Part shown: in pieces, positions 9,397 to 17,007 of the stretch | Position numbering within the stretch: the first letter of the stretch is position 1 | How the letters are laid out: the number at the start of each line of letters is the position of its first letter | Assembly: GCA_016840025.1 (NCBI GenBank) | Contig: JAEOTF010000090.1 | Span: 8,821 to 72,820 of the forward strand | Source of the DNA: Candidatus Hodarchaeota archaeon | GTDB lineage: Archaea > Asgardarchaeota > Heimdallarchaeia > Hodarchaeales > YT1-039 | Length of the DNA: 64,000 nt | Direction: 5' to 3' | The notes under the pieces: generated by a model | Databases searched by the model: none | Seen by the model: the letters and a program-made list of their open reading frames with translations, nothing else | Told to the model about the DNA's origin: nothing | Made by a program: the position numbers and the translations under genes

Positions 9397-9540
9397 ATGG
9401 ATCCTATTAATTGTAATATCCCTGATAAAGACATTGAGGATATTAATAAACTGATAAAGAAAGGAAAGTACCCTCATAGATCAGAATTTATACGTGAGTC
9501 AATTAGACGGCTCATAAGAATGGAGAAAATGGTAAAATAA
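9397..9540 (+). CDS. Small ribbon-helix-helix (CopG-like) DNA-binding protein
   Basis: A 47-residue protein reading from ATG at 9397. It has the RHH layout: a short N-terminal strand (PINCNIPDKDIEDI), then helix 1, a KYPHRSEFIRESIRRLI turn and helix 2, as in CopG/NikR-type antitoxins and repressors. The frame stays open further upstream into the IS-like block, but that part does not look like protein. It sits immediately after the IS200/IS605-like right end, so it may be a resident gene whose promoter region was invaded, or cargo. No toxin partner is seen beside it. Confidence 0.7.
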   Translation: MDPINCNIPDKDIEDINKLIKKGKYPHRSEFIRESIRRLIRMEKMVK

Positions 9541-9553
9541 GGAATTAAAGTAA

Positions 9554-10186
9554 TTATATATCTTGTTTTAATTCTAAATATTCATACAAGTCCGTAGGAA
9601 CCTCAGCGTCACTTAGATAGACACTAAGAGAATATTGCTTGACTATTTTTGGAAAAACGTCATCAACTAATCCAGCCTGATAACACTGTAATAATTCCTT
9701 TTCTGTCAATTGTTTAAATTTAAGTCCTTTTAGATGGGTTGGAAGGAATTTTAGAAGAAGTAAACGCCGAGAAATCTTATTCGCTAACCATGCAGCTAAT
9801 GAGTCCGATGTAATCTCCCATAAAGTATTTTTGACATAGTTTTGGAATGGTTCATAACTTCTAAAGATTGAACTAGGTAAAGCCACCTTAACCCATGCAT
9901 TATCATCTTCTAATTCATGAGTAGGTGGTGTACATTCTAGTAGATCCGCCAGAATCCACGCATAAACATCCATAGATGCTATGGCAGCGTAATGGGCTGT
10001 TTCATCAGAAAAACCAATATCATGATGTAAACTACGGACAGTTTGTGCACAAGCACCTCCACCTGGAACGATTACTACTCTAACAGACTTTTGAGTAGCA
10101 CTAGCTTTTAGAATTCGACAAATTTGTTTAAGTTTCGGAGGATAATCTTGAAGGCTCCCACCTACCTTTATGACCCAACTACGCAG
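9554..10186 (-). CDS. mfnE: [5-(aminomethyl)furan-3-yl]methyl phosphate kinase-like amino acid kinase family protein
   Basis: The frame encodes about 210 residues with the amino-acid-kinase pattern WVIKVGGSL at the N-terminus, VVIVPGGGACAQTVR near residues 38-52, then FSDETAHYAA and SMDVYAW. This matches MfnE-type kinases of methanofuran synthesis in order and length. No ATG, GTG or TTG precedes the essential VIKVGGSL motif in this frame after the upstream TGA. The best candidate is a CTG at 10184-10186, nine bases after a strong AAGGAG. An ATG at 9973 would delete the phosphate-binding part. Alternatives are a sequencing error or another near-cognate start. It lies 35 bases downstream of the rubredoxin gene on the same strand. 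Confidence 0.62.
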   Translation of the reverse strand: MRSWVIKVGGSLQDYPPKLKQICRILKASATQKSVRVVIVPGGGACAQTVRSLHHDIGFSDETAHYAAIASMDVYAWILADLLECTPPTHELEDDNAWVKVALPSSIFRSYEPFQNYVKNTLWEITSDSLAAWLANKISRRLLLLKFLPTHLKGLKFKQLTEKELLQCYQAGLVDDVFPKIVKQYSLSVYLSDAEVPTDLYEYLELKQDI

Positions 10187-10221
10187 AGATAATGACTCCT
10201 TGGTGTGATACCGATTGTGTG

Positions 10222-10386
10222 TTAGTCCGTGGGCTCAAACTCTTCTTTGGATGCTCCACATTCAGGACAAACCCAATCATCCGGTAATTTCTCAAATGGA
10301 GTGCCTGGGGGAATATCTGCTGAAGGGTCTCCCTTTTCTGGATCGTAAACATAACCACAAACTATACATTCATATTTCTGCGCCAT
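10222..10386 (-). CDS. Rubredoxin
   Basis: A 54-residue protein with both rubredoxin knuckles: [14 protein letters not shown] at residues 7-20 and [11 protein letters not shown] at residues 40-50, separated by the usual acidic [14 protein letters not shown] segment. The four cysteines bind one iron and the protein carries electrons in the cytoplasm, often in oxidative-stress or anaerobic redox chains. Start is ATG at 10386 with AGGTGA a few bases upstream. Full family length. It is followed on the same strand by the mfnE-like kinase. Confidence 0.95.
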   Translation of the reverse strand: MAQKYECIVCGYVYDPEKGDPSADIPPGTPFEKLPDDWVCPECGASKEEFEPTD

Positions 10387-10523
10387 TCTTTGTCACCTAG
10401 ACATTATTTGTATTGTGTGCTACATAATTTTTAGATTTATTTTATTTCTCTTTCGAAAATTGATAAAAGAAAAAGTTAATAATGATTTCCTAGATTCGTA
10501 ACAAGAAATAAAGGGGTAAACAC

Positions 10524-11144
10524 ATGAAAAAAACGATAATTCCATTATTTTTAGTATTTTTTATATTTTCTGCCGCTGTTTCAGCCGAACCTACCGCTGA
10601 ACAGTTACTAAATGCTGATTTTGAGGATTGGACGGACAATGATCTGGATAACTGGACAGTAGCGGGATCTGGAACGGTAGAAAATGAAACTACCGAAAAA
10701 CATCTTGGATCTTATAGTGTGAAAGTAAACTTACCTGTTTCTAGCTGGGTAAACATTTACCAAGAAGTATCTGGATTTACTGAGGGAAATAGCGTAACAG
10801 GTGTTGTTTATGCCTTAGAAGACTATAATAGCGTATATGTTGAAGTGGACTTCATATGGTATGATGATTTTGGTGGAAGTGTAATATCCGCAACAGCTAT
10901 AACCTTTTCCGTTGACGATGCGAATTGGCAGGAAGTTTCAGGATCTCAGAATGTCCCTACTGGTGCAAATGTTTTAAGGGCAAGTTTTTACTGTGCGAAT
11001 GATGGTTCTACGGCTGTATCAGTCTACATTGATGCTGCTAGTATTAGCGGTCCTGATGTTGATGAATTCAAAGTACCTACCTCAGTTCTTACAGCTTCAG
11101 CATTTATGGTAGTTTTAGCTGTAATAATTAAGAAGAAAACATAA
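10524..11144 (+). CDS. Secreted beta-sandwich (carbohydrate-binding-like) surface protein
   Basis: This 206-residue protein has a classic signal peptide (KKTIIPLFLVFFIFSAAVSA) and then a domain starting LLNADFEDWTDNDLDNW. That opening is typical of jelly-roll carbohydrate-binding-module-like domains in secreted proteins. A C-terminal hydrophobic helix followed by KKK (about residues 185-206) anchors it in the membrane with the domain outside. No catalytic residues are apparent. A Shine-Dalgarno-like AAGGGG lies about seven bases upstream of the ATG. It is a single gene with its own terminator-like hairpin downstream. Confidence 0.7.
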   Translation: MKKTIIPLFLVFFIFSAAVSAEPTAEQLLNADFEDWTDNDLDNWTVAGSGTVENETTEKHLGSYSVKVNLPVSSWVNIYQEVSGFTEGNSVTGVVYALEDYNSVYVEVDFIWYDDFGGSVISATAITFSVDDANWQEVSGSQNVPTGANVLRASFYCANDGSTAVSVYIDAASISGPDVDEFKVPTSVLTASAFMVVLAVIIKKKT

Positions 11145-11177
11145 AAGACATCAAATGCTCCATATTTCTGCACAATT

Positions 11178-11222
11178 GCTCCCCTACATAATATGTAATT
11201 GGCGGGGGGCTTTTCTTCTCTT
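11178..11222 (+). terminator. Terminator-like hairpin after the surface protein gene
   Basis: GCTCCCC at 11178-11184 pairs with GGGGGGC at 11204-11210, with one G-U pair. The loop holds a smaller TACATA/TATGTA palindrome. The run TTTTCTTCTCTTT follows directly. It lies 33 bases after the stop codon. Archaeal termination mainly needs the T-run, so the hairpin may serve 3'-end stability. Confidence 0.5.
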
Positions 11223-11651
11223 TATGAAAGTAAGCGATAAATACAACTTAATTCTAAACCTGGCTAATCTTGATTCTATGCAAATGTAATTACGCTAAAA
11301 ATGATCCTTTTTATGGTGTTGTACCCCGATGTTGGTTTTTATATATAAAGTTGATATAAAAAGGAAAAAGAACCTTTTTTTTAATATAAAAGAAGGATAG
11401 TTTGGTGTTTGTCAACTTCGAGGTACAGTGCCCTTTTTATTACCTAATATAGTATTTTGAGAACTCAATGTGAAGTCGCATACTATGGAAGAGAAAAACA
11501 ACGATTCATTCTGACCAATCTTTTTTAAACACAATTTCTGCATTTTCCTGATTCTCCACCGCAATTGCCACAATAGTGGCGTTTAGCGACTTTACATTGA
11601 AAAAGGTGTTTTTAATGACTATGGCATAACTCACAAACTAGATAAAACACA
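11223..11651. other. AT-rich intergenic region with an inverted repeat and a decayed zinc-finger-like frame
   Basis: The stretch has no intact gene. A perfect 9-base inverted repeat, CCTTTTTAT at 11306-11314 and ATAAAAAGG at 11356-11364, encloses a TATA-like TTTTATATATAAAG. The part 11525-11640 carries a Cys-rich minus-strand frame described separately. Nothing resembling a tRNA or rRNA is seen. Confidence 0.5.
11525..11640 (-). pseudogene. Possible remnant of a small Cys-rich zinc-ribbon protein
   Basis: Read on the minus strand, one frame gives VCELCHSH, then a TAA at 11612-11614, then KHLFQCK...HYCGNCGGESGKCRNCV before a final TAA. The spacing of CxxC, YCGNCGG and CRNC pairs looks like a zinc-finger protein, but the in-frame stop splits it and no start codon precedes either part. 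I therefore treat it as a possible broken gene. It could also be chance in a low-complexity region, or a sequencing error. Confidence 0.25.
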
Positions 11652-12008
11652 TTATTTGTCGTGTATCCCCATGAATTCTAAAATTTGTGGAAGGAAAAAG
11701 AAAATTCCGACAACTATACCTAAGAGACCATTTTGAATGAGTGCTTCAAGGAATGAATAATAGTCACGAGAGATCTCTGCTATTGCTAAAAGTAGCAACC
11801 CACCTTCATATACTATCAATGGTGTGTAATATATCTCTTTTGAAGTATCTCGTGTTCTTAAGAAGCAGATGATGCCTGTAGCACAGATTAAAAGTATAGC
11901 TAGGCTCTCATGGAACCCAATAGGCATAGTTAGAAATGTTGCTGAAAGTACATTGACCCAAAAGATTAAACTTAGTCCATAGATCATATACTTCTTGAGT
12001 TCACTCAT
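11652..12008 (-). CDS. Small four-helix membrane protein of unknown function
   Basis: A 118-residue, very hydrophobic protein with four predicted membrane helices (about residues 8-28, 32-50, 60-78 and 88-110) joined by short polar loops, the second loop being LRTRDTSKEIYY. No family is recognised. It is divergently transcribed from 12072-12458 across a 63-base gap, so the two genes share a promoter region. It is probably an integral cytoplasmic-membrane protein; nothing in the sequence indicates a substrate. Confidence 0.6.
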   Translation of the reverse strand: MSELKKYMIYGLSLIFWVNVLSATFLTMPIGFHESLAILLICATGIICFLRTRDTSKEIYYTPLIVYEGGLLLLAIAEISRDYYSFLEALIQNGLLGIVVGIFFFLPQILEFMGIHDK

Positions 12009-12071
12009 TTTGTAGTGATGAAATAGTATGACTTATATTTTAACATTCTATCAGAGATAAGGAGCTTTTAG

Positions 12072-12458
12072 ATGTTTCAACCTGAAATAAAGGTGGTGGG
12101 CCTTAGTTCACAAAAAATCGAAAATAATGAGTTCTTGTGTTTAATTCCTGCTGGTATCATCAACGATTTCTATGAAAGTAACTTTTTTTGGAAGACTATC
12201 ACTGGTTCTATTTTTCTATTAACGTTTTTAGAAGAAAAAAAACTAATATTACCCCAAGATCCAAATCGTATACATATTCTTACTAAACAAAAAAGAAAAG
12301 GGGACAAACAGGCTTTCCGTCGAGGGGCATATATCTTAATTCCCCCTGAAGTACTAGAAAATAACAGGTTGAATTCTGATAAATTCAAAAATTCGCTCCA
12401 GTCTTATATAGCGTGGGTTCATTTGAAAGAAGGCTATTATTTAGCTTCTTTGGCATAA
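12072..12458 (+). CDS. Hypothetical protein
   Basis: A 128-residue soluble protein with no recognised family. It has mixed strand and helix content with several aromatic residues. The motif-poor centre is rich in Lys and Arg (KQKRKGDKQAFRRG near residues 75-88), which might contact nucleic acid, but that is a guess. The start ATG has a good GGAG about seven bases upstream (ATAAGGAGCTTTTAG), which supports it as a real gene. Its 3' end converges on the GNAT gene with a 27-base gap. Confidence 0.55.
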   Translation: MFQPEIKVVGLSSQKIENNEFLCLIPAGIINDFYESNFFWKTITGSIFLLTFLEEKKLILPQDPNRIHILTKQKRKGDKQAFRRGAYILIPPEVLENNRLNSDKFKNSLQSYIAWVHLKEGYYLASLA

Positions 12459-12485
12459 TTTACGCAGAATACCATGCCTTTTGGA

Positions 12486-12923
12486 CTAAGTGTCTTCACT
12501 TTTTCGTTTAGTCGCATATATTATTTCTTCATTCCATATATGATACCCTGCACTGCGAAACAATTTAAAAGAATTAGTTTTATCTTCTTCAATAAGGACT
12601 GCTACAATTTTAATCCCCAATCGCTCAAAAAACTCTTCTGAGGCATGCACTAATTTTTTCGCGATTCCTTGACGCTGATAGTGGGGTTTTACTGCTAGAC
12701 GATTAATCCATCCTTTACGGCTATCGTGTGAAAGTAAAACGATGCCTACAAGCTCTTGTTCTACAAAAGCTCCAAGGAAATTCACCACTCCGCTCTTTAA
12801 TTGTTTTTCTAAGGCTGATTTACTATCTCGTCCTTTTGGTCTTAATGGTAATCCTGTTTCTTCCCACACTTGGCAGATAGCTTCATAATAGGATAAATCT
12901 ACCTCATAAATCTCATATTTCAT
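12486..12923 (-). CDS. GNAT-family N-acetyltransferase
   Basis: A 145-residue single GNAT domain. It shows the beta4 strand GWINRLAVKPHYQRQGIAKKLV near residues 71-92, where QRQGIA is the Q/RxxGxG/A acetyl-CoA pyrophosphate-binding loop. FERLGIK and an LFRSAGYHIW C-terminal strand follow. It probably transfers an acetyl group from acetyl-CoA to an amine or protein N-terminus; the acceptor cannot be read from sequence. It is 41 bases downstream of the HExxH-RING gene on the same strand and could be the last gene of the ubiquitin-related operon, although a link is not shown. Confidence 0.8.
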   Translation of the reverse strand: MKYEIYEVDLSYYEAICQVWEETGLPLRPKGRDSKSALEKQLKSGVVNFLGAFVEQELVGIVLLSHDSRKGWINRLAVKPHYQRQGIAKKLVHASEEFFERLGIKIVAVLIEEDKTNSFKLFRSAGYHIWNEEIIYATKRKSEDT

Positions 12924-12964
12924 ATGATTTTCTCCTACATCTTAATCCGACTAACAAATTTCAT

Positions 12965-13672
12965 TTAAGTGCTTTCTTCATCTATCAGAATAACCTTACA
13001 AATAGGACAGCTGCTCTCTTGTTTAAGCCACTGATCTACACAGTCTGAATGAAATTGTGCTTGACAATTTTCACATTTCAGAGCTGATTTCTGTATTTTT
13101 GTAGCGCAAATAGCGCAAGCAACCCTCGACTTATGAACATGGGTTAATAAGGAAAAAGTAGGTTTTTCTTCCGAAAAAGGGCAGTATTGTGAACCTAAAA
13201 CCTTGAACGAACAAGTAATTCCTCCCATGGTTCTTGTTGATCCCTGTACAAAAACTTCCCCGTTAGTGTTCCTTTCAATGATCCAGCATGGTTCCTTGCA
13301 AAATTGAGCGAAGATTTTTCGAGTCCCTTCTCCAAATCCTCGACTAACAGCCTGTAGAGAAATTGATTCCTCAACATTTTCTGTTGAAGGAAGAAATCCT
13401 TTCCAGACTAATAAATGACCTAATTCATGAGCCATCAATGCAGCCTTAGCTTCATCATCCCACGAATGTGTCTTCATGCTTATTGTTAGAATATAATAAT
13501 CGGGAGTATTAAATTGTCCTGGTATTTTCTGGATTTCAGCTAATGCGTCTCTTATGGTTGTTTTCTCATATTTCAGAACATAACGTTCTTCTTTCAACTC
13601 TTCATATCTTGAAAGAACATCTTCATAAAACAATCGTTCTAAAGCTCTGATCTCTGCATTCATTGCATTCAC
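12965..13672 (-). CDS. HExxH metalloprotease-like protein with C-terminal RING-like zinc domain
   Basis: A 235-residue fusion. Residues 1-120 hold a zinc-peptidase-like helix MAHELGHLLVW, with HELGH at 82-86 and acidic residues near 100-101 (NVEES) as a possible third ligand. Residues 186-225 form a RING/treble-clef-like site with ligands C186, C189, C200, C203, H208, C211, C222 and C225. The spacing C-x2-C-x10-C-x2-C-x4-H-x2-C-x10-C-x2-C is a C4HC3 order closer to RING-variant/PHD than to classic RING. Its start overlaps the stop of the upstream RING-like gene by four bases, and JAMM precedes that. Inference: an E3 ligase or Ub-dependent protease. No membrane helix is seen. Confidence 0.7.
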   Translation of the reverse strand: MNAMNAEIRALERLFYEDVLSRYEELKEERYVLKYEKTTIRDALAEIQKIPGQFNTPDYYILTISMKTHSWDDEAKAALMAHELGHLLVWKGFLPSTENVEESISLQAVSRGFGEGTRKIFAQFCKEPCWIIERNTNGEVFVQGSTRTMGGITCSFKVLGSQYCPFSEEKPTFSLLTHVHKSRVACAICATKIQKSALKCENCQAQFHSDCVDQWLKQESSCPICKVILIDEEST

Positions 13673-14589
13673 TCAGTTGGTAGGACAATAACCTTTTTAC
13701 ATTTGTAACAAGTATTCTTAGTCCGCAGATAAAGTTCTAATTCGGTTTTATGATATAATGCACCGCAGAAAGAACATTGATAGGCTCTTTCTCGAGATCC
13801 GAAATCTCCTTCACAAAATAAGCACTGCTTTTGAGGATTAGAAGGAGTTTCTAACTTAAATTCCACCATCAGAGGAATTCGTGGATCTCTTTGATGTCTT
13901 TCTCCTGTTATCGTAGGAAGGTCAGGTAAGGGAGTTTGTTGAGGGATTCTACGCATTTGTGAACATAACAAAATATTTTTCACTAATGGTGTCATATCCA
14001 ATATGTTGAGATGGATTAGAGAGTGAACAATAAGTCCTCGACCCTTGGCGAATGCAACCAGACAAGCATCTGTGTCAAATTTTTGTTTCATTATCTTTGA
14101 GCTAATTAATATCTCTACTTGATCTGTTAGAACATTAAATGGCATTGATTTTGCTTGAATGCACCATTTATTCCTAAATATACCCGATTCCATTCCCCGA
14201 ACCAGTGAATGATCTGGATCCTTTAGTTCTAGATCGATTTCTTCCCTCTTTGTGAATTTTCCATTATGACAAATGAATCCAGGGGCAATTCGTTCTATAA
14301 CTGTGTTTAAACACCAATCCGTTGTTAGTAATGGTTTCCCCCTGAGTATAAATTTTTGAACCTCTCGAGCAGCTCGTGTTTCGATAAATAGACCAGGACA
14401 GCATATAATTAACATGTCAAAAACACGAAGGTTAAAATTAGTAAGTTTAGAGGGTTTAATATAAGTTGTGTTAATTCCTATGTCGGGATCAATTAGGAAA
14501 TTATCTAAATCTCCTTCTATAATTAGAATTTGATCTTGGGTTTCGTTGCTTCTACCTTGTTTTATCTTTTTGTCCATACTACTGCCCAT
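13669..14589 (-). CDS. Glutaminase-fold-like protein with C-terminal RING-like zinc domain
   Basis: A 306-residue protein. Residues 15-210 alternate strands and helices with FDMLIICCPG, GKPLLTTDWCLN and GLIVHSLIHLN segments, resembling class I glutamine-amidotransferase/ThuA-like folds; this part is a tentative assignment. Residues 256-297 repeat the zinc pattern of the neighbouring gene: C256, C259, C272, C275, H280, C294, C297. The position equal to the sixth ligand is Glu283 instead of Cys, while the H-to-C spacing of 13 residues is kept. It lies between the JAMM gene (4-base gap) and the HExxH-RING gene (4-base overlap), so all three are one transcript. It may be an E3-like or scaffold protein; an altered site could mean structural zinc loss. 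Confidence 0.6.
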   Translation of the reverse strand: MGSSMDKKIKQGRSNETQDQILIIEGDLDNFLIDPDIGINTTYIKPSKLTNFNLRVFDMLIICCPGLFIETRAAREVQKFILRGKPLLTTDWCLNTVIERIAPGFICHNGKFTKREEIDLELKDPDHSLVRGMESGIFRNKWCIQAKSMPFNVLTDQVEILISSKIMKQKFDTDACLVAFAKGRGLIVHSLIHLNILDMTPLVKNILLCSQMRRIPQQTPLPDLPTITGERHQRDPRIPLMVEFKLETPSNPQKQCLFCEGDFGSRERAYQCSFCGALYHKTELELYLRTKNTCYKCKKVIVLPTE

Positions 14590-14593
14590 TAAA

Positions 14594-15412
14594 TTATTCC
14601 TCTGGCTTTTCTTGGAAGAAAGTGCTTAATTTTACCGCGGTCTGGGGGAATTTAGAATCATCTTCAGAAGGAGTTTTGATCTTCTGTTTCAGATCTTCTA
14701 TTTCTTCTTCCAAACTGCTAATCCGTTCACTTAGTTCTTTTACTAATGAAGATTCAGTAAACTTCTTTTGAGTTAAATAACTAAAAACTATACTCAATGC
14801 TTGAGAAATATTCCTTTCATCTTCCCTTTCACAAGCTTCAGGGCTTAATGTTTGTCCTAATGAGTTTTGTGTAGTCCATTTAAGAGTTTGAGTAAGAAAG
14901 GAAGTTAACGAGGGCTGAGGAAGTAATAATGGCACTTTATGATACATTAGTGTACGAGCAAAAGGATCATCGAGACGAAAGCAGGTTATGAACTCAACTC
15001 CAGGATCTATTTCGAGATTTGAAATCAGGTATGGGTCTACTACTATCGCGATACATGCAGGGTTTGGTCCCTGCAAACCTGCTTGTGTTTGTCTATCGTC
15101 ATTGGAAAGAAACAATGTAAGATTAGGATGTGAATGATACCATCCTATAACATACTCCTTTCCTTTCATTCGTTTATCTAGTATTTCAGCTGCGATAATG
15201 TAATCTTCTCCCTGAAGTTGAACTTGAGTTGGAGTACCATGTTTGATAGGAATTGCTTGAGTAACAATTACATCTTGGTCTTGTGTATAACCGATAAGAT
15301 AACCATGAACTTCTAGACGAGTACCAAGTAAAGGATTTCCTCTACGTAGGCAATGAGCCATCATATCAAAAAAAGCAGCATCTTGGAGGTAAGTCTTACC
15401 ACTATTCTGCAT
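14594..15412 (-). CDS. JAMM/MPN+ (Rpn11-like) metallo-isopeptidase
   Basis: A 272-residue protein with an MPN+ domain in residues 10-150. The zinc-dependent isopeptidase signature is complete: E34 in LEVHGYL, then H93-S-H95, x7, S103, x2, D106 (HSHPNLTLFLSNDD). It is expected to cut isopeptide bonds or trim ubiquitin-like precursors, as Rpn11/CSN5 homologs do. Residues 205-250 form a coiled coil, absent from minimal archaeal JAMM proteins, probably for dimerisation or partner binding. It is the first gene of a three-gene operon with two RING-like proteins. It starts at ATG with GGTGAAAAT upstream. Confidence 0.9.
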   Translation of the reverse strand: MQNSGKTYLQDAAFFDMMAHCLRRGNPLLGTRLEVHGYLIGYTQDQDVIVTQAIPIKHGTPTQVQLQGEDYIIAAEILDKRMKGKEYVIGWYHSHPNLTLFLSNDDRQTQAGLQGPNPACIAIVVDPYLISNLEIDPGVEFITCFRLDDPFARTLMYHKVPLLLPQPSLTSFLTQTLKWTTQNSLGQTLSPEACEREDERNISQALSIVFSYLTQKKFTESSLVKELSERISSLEEEIEDLKQKIKTPSEDDSKFPQTAVKLSTFFQEKPEE

Positions 15413-15618
15413 ATTTTCACCTATACCATCTATAAGAATCGTTAAATTGGGATTTGAATCCCTCTTGTATCTCTTTACTTATTACTGACTCAAAATTTTC
15501 TCTCTTTCTTTTATAATGCTTATTTTAATAGCCTCTCATTAATTATTGTAATACAACTTTCTCCGCTTTCTTTCCTCTTCTATTCTATGATTACAGAATC
15601 CATAAAGGAATATGTCCA

Positions 15619-16368
15619 TCATTCAAACCCTTCTACAAATGCCCTAACATTTATTCCAAGTACATCGTGATTATAACCACCCTCAAGCACGGCGAAACGC
15701 CTTCCAGAACAATTCTCTTCGGTGAATTCCTTAATTATAGTTCCAATCGCTCTATAGTCTTCAGTCGTTAGTAATCCTCCCCAATCTGCTTCATGTCTGT
15801 CAAATCCAGCGGAAACGCCAATCATCTCTATGCTATCAAGAGTCTTCAGAAAGTATCTAATATCTTCAACGAAGCTATAGTTGCTATCTCCTTCACCATG
15901 GTGATAAATTACATCTTTTCTTCCTCTGAAGAAGTTGTCAGTTCCATCACCATAATGTAAATCGAAATCTATAATGGCAGCATTCTTTATTTTTCCCTCA
16001 GAGATAAGGTTTTGGATAGCTACTGCTATATTATTGAAGTAACAGAATCCCCAACACGAATCTGGACTCGCGTGATGTCCTGGTGGTCGAATAAGTGCAA
16101 ATGCAGGTTCACTGTCAAATGCAAAGTTAGCGCTCATTATAGCACCACCTGCCGCTAACATCGCTGTTGAATAGACTAAATTATTGCCCTTGACTCTTGC
16201 AAGGTGATTTTCTGTATGAACTAATAGAATATCTTCATCTTGTGCTGGTATTGCTTCTATTATTTCAAAATCCTTTATTTCTTGATAAATTGCTTCCATC
16301 CTTCCCGCACTTGCCGCAGGATCATAAGTATAAACTTGATTGTATTTTTCATGGAAAATAATTTTCAT
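15619..16368 (-). CDS. Histone-deacetylase-family (arginase/deacetylase fold) amidohydrolase
   Basis: A 249-residue protein with the deacetylase signatures RPPGHHA (H98, H99), GFCYFNNIAVA, the zinc-binding DFDLHYGDG (D136, H138), SAGFDRHEAD carrying the third Asp ligand, and EGGYN with the catalytic-type Tyr. It therefore looks active as a zinc deacetylase for acetyl-lysine, acetylpolyamine or similar substrates. It is shorter than typical family members (about 300-370 residues), mostly through compact loops. It lies 25 bases downstream of the E2 gene on the same strand and upstream of the JAMM operon, so it may be co-transcribed with E2. Confidence 0.88.
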   Translation of the reverse strand: MKIIFHEKYNQVYTYDPAASAGRMEAIYQEIKDFEIIEAIPAQDEDILLVHTENHLARVKGNNLVYSTAMLAAGGAIMSANFAFDSEPAFALIRPPGHHASPDSCWGFCYFNNIAVAIQNLISEGKIKNAAIIDFDLHYGDGTDNFFRGRKDVIYHHGEGDSNYSFVEDIRYFLKTLDSIEMIGVSAGFDRHEADWGGLLTTEDYRAIGTIIKEFTEENCSGRRFAVLEGGYNHDVLGINVRAFVEGFE

Positions 16369-16393
16369 AAGGATTGTCTCCTTTTCATTTTAA

Positions 16394-16903
16394 TCATTTA
16401 GCATATTTTCTTACCCATTCTTGTGCTTTTCTTTTGAAAAGTCCTTTATCTCGACGCCATTGCTTCATTGCCTCGTGGTTCATCCCTACATCATGTTCTG
16501 GGATGACACAAGTGAAATTCAGCAACGAACGAACGGCTTGGATAAGTTGAACAAGTGATTTCCCAGGATTCCATCCTTCTGGTGTCCCTTTCAATCGTTT
16601 ATCTGTCATGCTATTACATATGTTAGTATAATCTGCACCAGGAATTGTAGGGCTAATATTAGGATGCCAGAGCATTGTATGGAACTTGGCAAAGGGTTGA
16701 GAGAAAGGATAACCTTTAAGGCGAAGTTCTAAGATGAATCTTCCCCCTTCATAAGGACTATTTGGTTCTCCAAGGAAAATAACCTGCAAATGGGTTAACT
16801 CATCTTTTCCAGGCCAAGTGGATATCTCTACATATGGATCATTAGCGTATTCTTGGAATGCTTCGATATAATCTTTAGTCAAACGGTCAATATCTGTGCT
16901 CAT
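16394..16903 (-). CDS. E2 ubiquitin-conjugating enzyme (UBC fold)
   Basis: A 169-residue protein with a full UBC fold. LQVIFLGEPNSPYEGGRF (residues 39-56) matches the E2 pattern for the second strand and PYEGG loop. GYPFSQP follows, then HPNI at 80-83 (the HPN tripeptide) and the predicted catalytic cysteine C96 in YTNICNSM. W in EGWNPGKSLVQLIQAV follows, then two C-terminal helices. The HPN-to-Cys spacing is slightly longer than in ubiquitin E2s (an inserted PTIPGAD). It should accept the ubiquitin-like protein from the E1 at 18667-19935 as a thioester. It heads a short operon with the deacetylase. Confidence 0.93.
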   Translation of the reverse strand: MSTDIDRLTKDYIEAFQEYANDPYVEISTWPGKDELTHLQVIFLGEPNSPYEGGRFILELRLKGYPFSQPFAKFHTMLWHPNISPTIPGADYTNICNSMTDKRLKGTPEGWNPGKSLVQLIQAVRSLLNFTCVIPEHDVGMNHEAMKQWRRDKGLFKRKAQEWVRKYAK

Positions 16904-17007
16904 TTTATTGAATCGCCTTATGAATCATTTCTGTATTCAACATTAATTCTCTATTTTACTCTTAATTATGATTTAATTCCTAAAATCGATTCCTTATTGA
17001 TATTAAT

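Noticed and set aside
15445..15475. T-arm-like GGGATTCAAATCCC on the minus strand, suggesting a tRNA
   Set aside because: No matching acceptor stem, D arm or anticodon arm could be placed around it; it is a short palindrome in the leader of the JAMM operon.
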